Shown here: in pieces, positions 18,551 to 18,582 of the stretch | How the letters are laid out: each line of letters begins with the position of its first letter | Position numbering within the stretch: position 1 is the first letter of the stretch | NCBI GenBank assembly: GCA_964513285.1 | Contig: CAZEML010000067.1 | Location: forward strand, 1-18,582 | From: UBA11606 sp964513285 | Lineage (GTDB): Bacteria; Actinomycetota; Acidimicrobiia; Acidimicrobiales; Aldehydirespiratoraceae | DNA: 18,582 nucleotides | Direction of reading: 5' to 3' | Translations under genes and position numbers: made by a program | The notes under the pieces: model-generated | What the model saw: only the letters and a program-made list of their open reading frames with translations | Database searches by the model: none | What the model was told of the DNA's origin: nothing

Positions 18551-18582
18551 GTTTCAATCGGTCATTGCGCAGGCTGGGCCTG

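Larger units (their letters stand above)
18190..18582. other. gene-free tail downstream of the integrase
   Basis: No convincing coding sequence is present. The tail holds several small inverted repeats: AGGAA/TTCCT around 18304-18319, and GGGG-GTCC/GGAC-A-CCCC around 18349-18375. It also holds an 8-bp hairpin at 18506-18528 next to a possible insertion-sequence end. It may include the recombination site of the integrase, but no direct repeat was found to prove it. Confidence 0.5.

Overview
The window is high-GC DNA with dense, often overlapping genes. Gene content (gatCAB, a PASTA-domain Ser/Thr kinase, an XRE regulator with a MmyB-type C-terminal domain) and recurrent leaderless start signals suggest an actinobacterium, plausibly of the Acidimicrobiia. 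That placement is inference; no rRNA or tRNA gene is present to anchor it.

Layout. (a) 1-5.1 kb is core: the 3' part of a membrane Ser/Thr kinase with four PASTA repeats (+), a convergent small SCP2-like protein (-), and a tightly overlapping gatC-gatA-gatB operon (+) for the tRNA-dependent amidotransferase. (b) 5.1-11.6 kb is a run of minus-strand genes, transcribed from right to left: a NadD-like nucleotidyltransferase, a secreted subtilisin-like protease with an extraordinary C-terminal tail of 21 perfect Trp-Thr-Gly-Ala-Ser repeats, a membrane GAF-GGDEF-EAL c-di-GMP enzyme, and a MATE/DinF-like transporter. (c) 11.6-14.1 kb holds ilvB-ilvN (acetolactate synthase, +). It is preceded by what reads as a complete transcription attenuator: a promoter, a leaderless 14-residue leader peptide rich in Leu/Val/Ile, a perfect 11-bp hairpin, and a 9-bp terminator hairpin with a T-rich tail. 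(d) 14.1-18.6 kb is accessory: a MazF/RHH toxin-antitoxin pair, a four-helix membrane protein divergent from an XRE-MmyB regulator, a second small toxin-antitoxin-like pair, a tyrosine recombinase, and a gene-free tail that may contain the end of an insertion sequence.

How it works together. The ilvBN attenuator would couple branched-chain amino acid supply to acetolactate synthase expression. Several genes (gatC, the ilvB leader, the MATE gene, the XRE regulator, the RHH antitoxin) share one architecture: a -10-like hexamer, 7-8 bases, then the start codon with no Shine-Dalgarno. This implies leaderless transcripts. The accessory block begins directly after ilvN, where many actinobacteria carry ilvC, and ends near the integrase, so it looks like an inserted or fast-changing segment.

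The items most worth a second look are the ilvB leader, the WTGAS-repeat protease with its structured 5' region, and the perfect GNRA-loop hairpin inside the start of the GGDEF-EAL gene.
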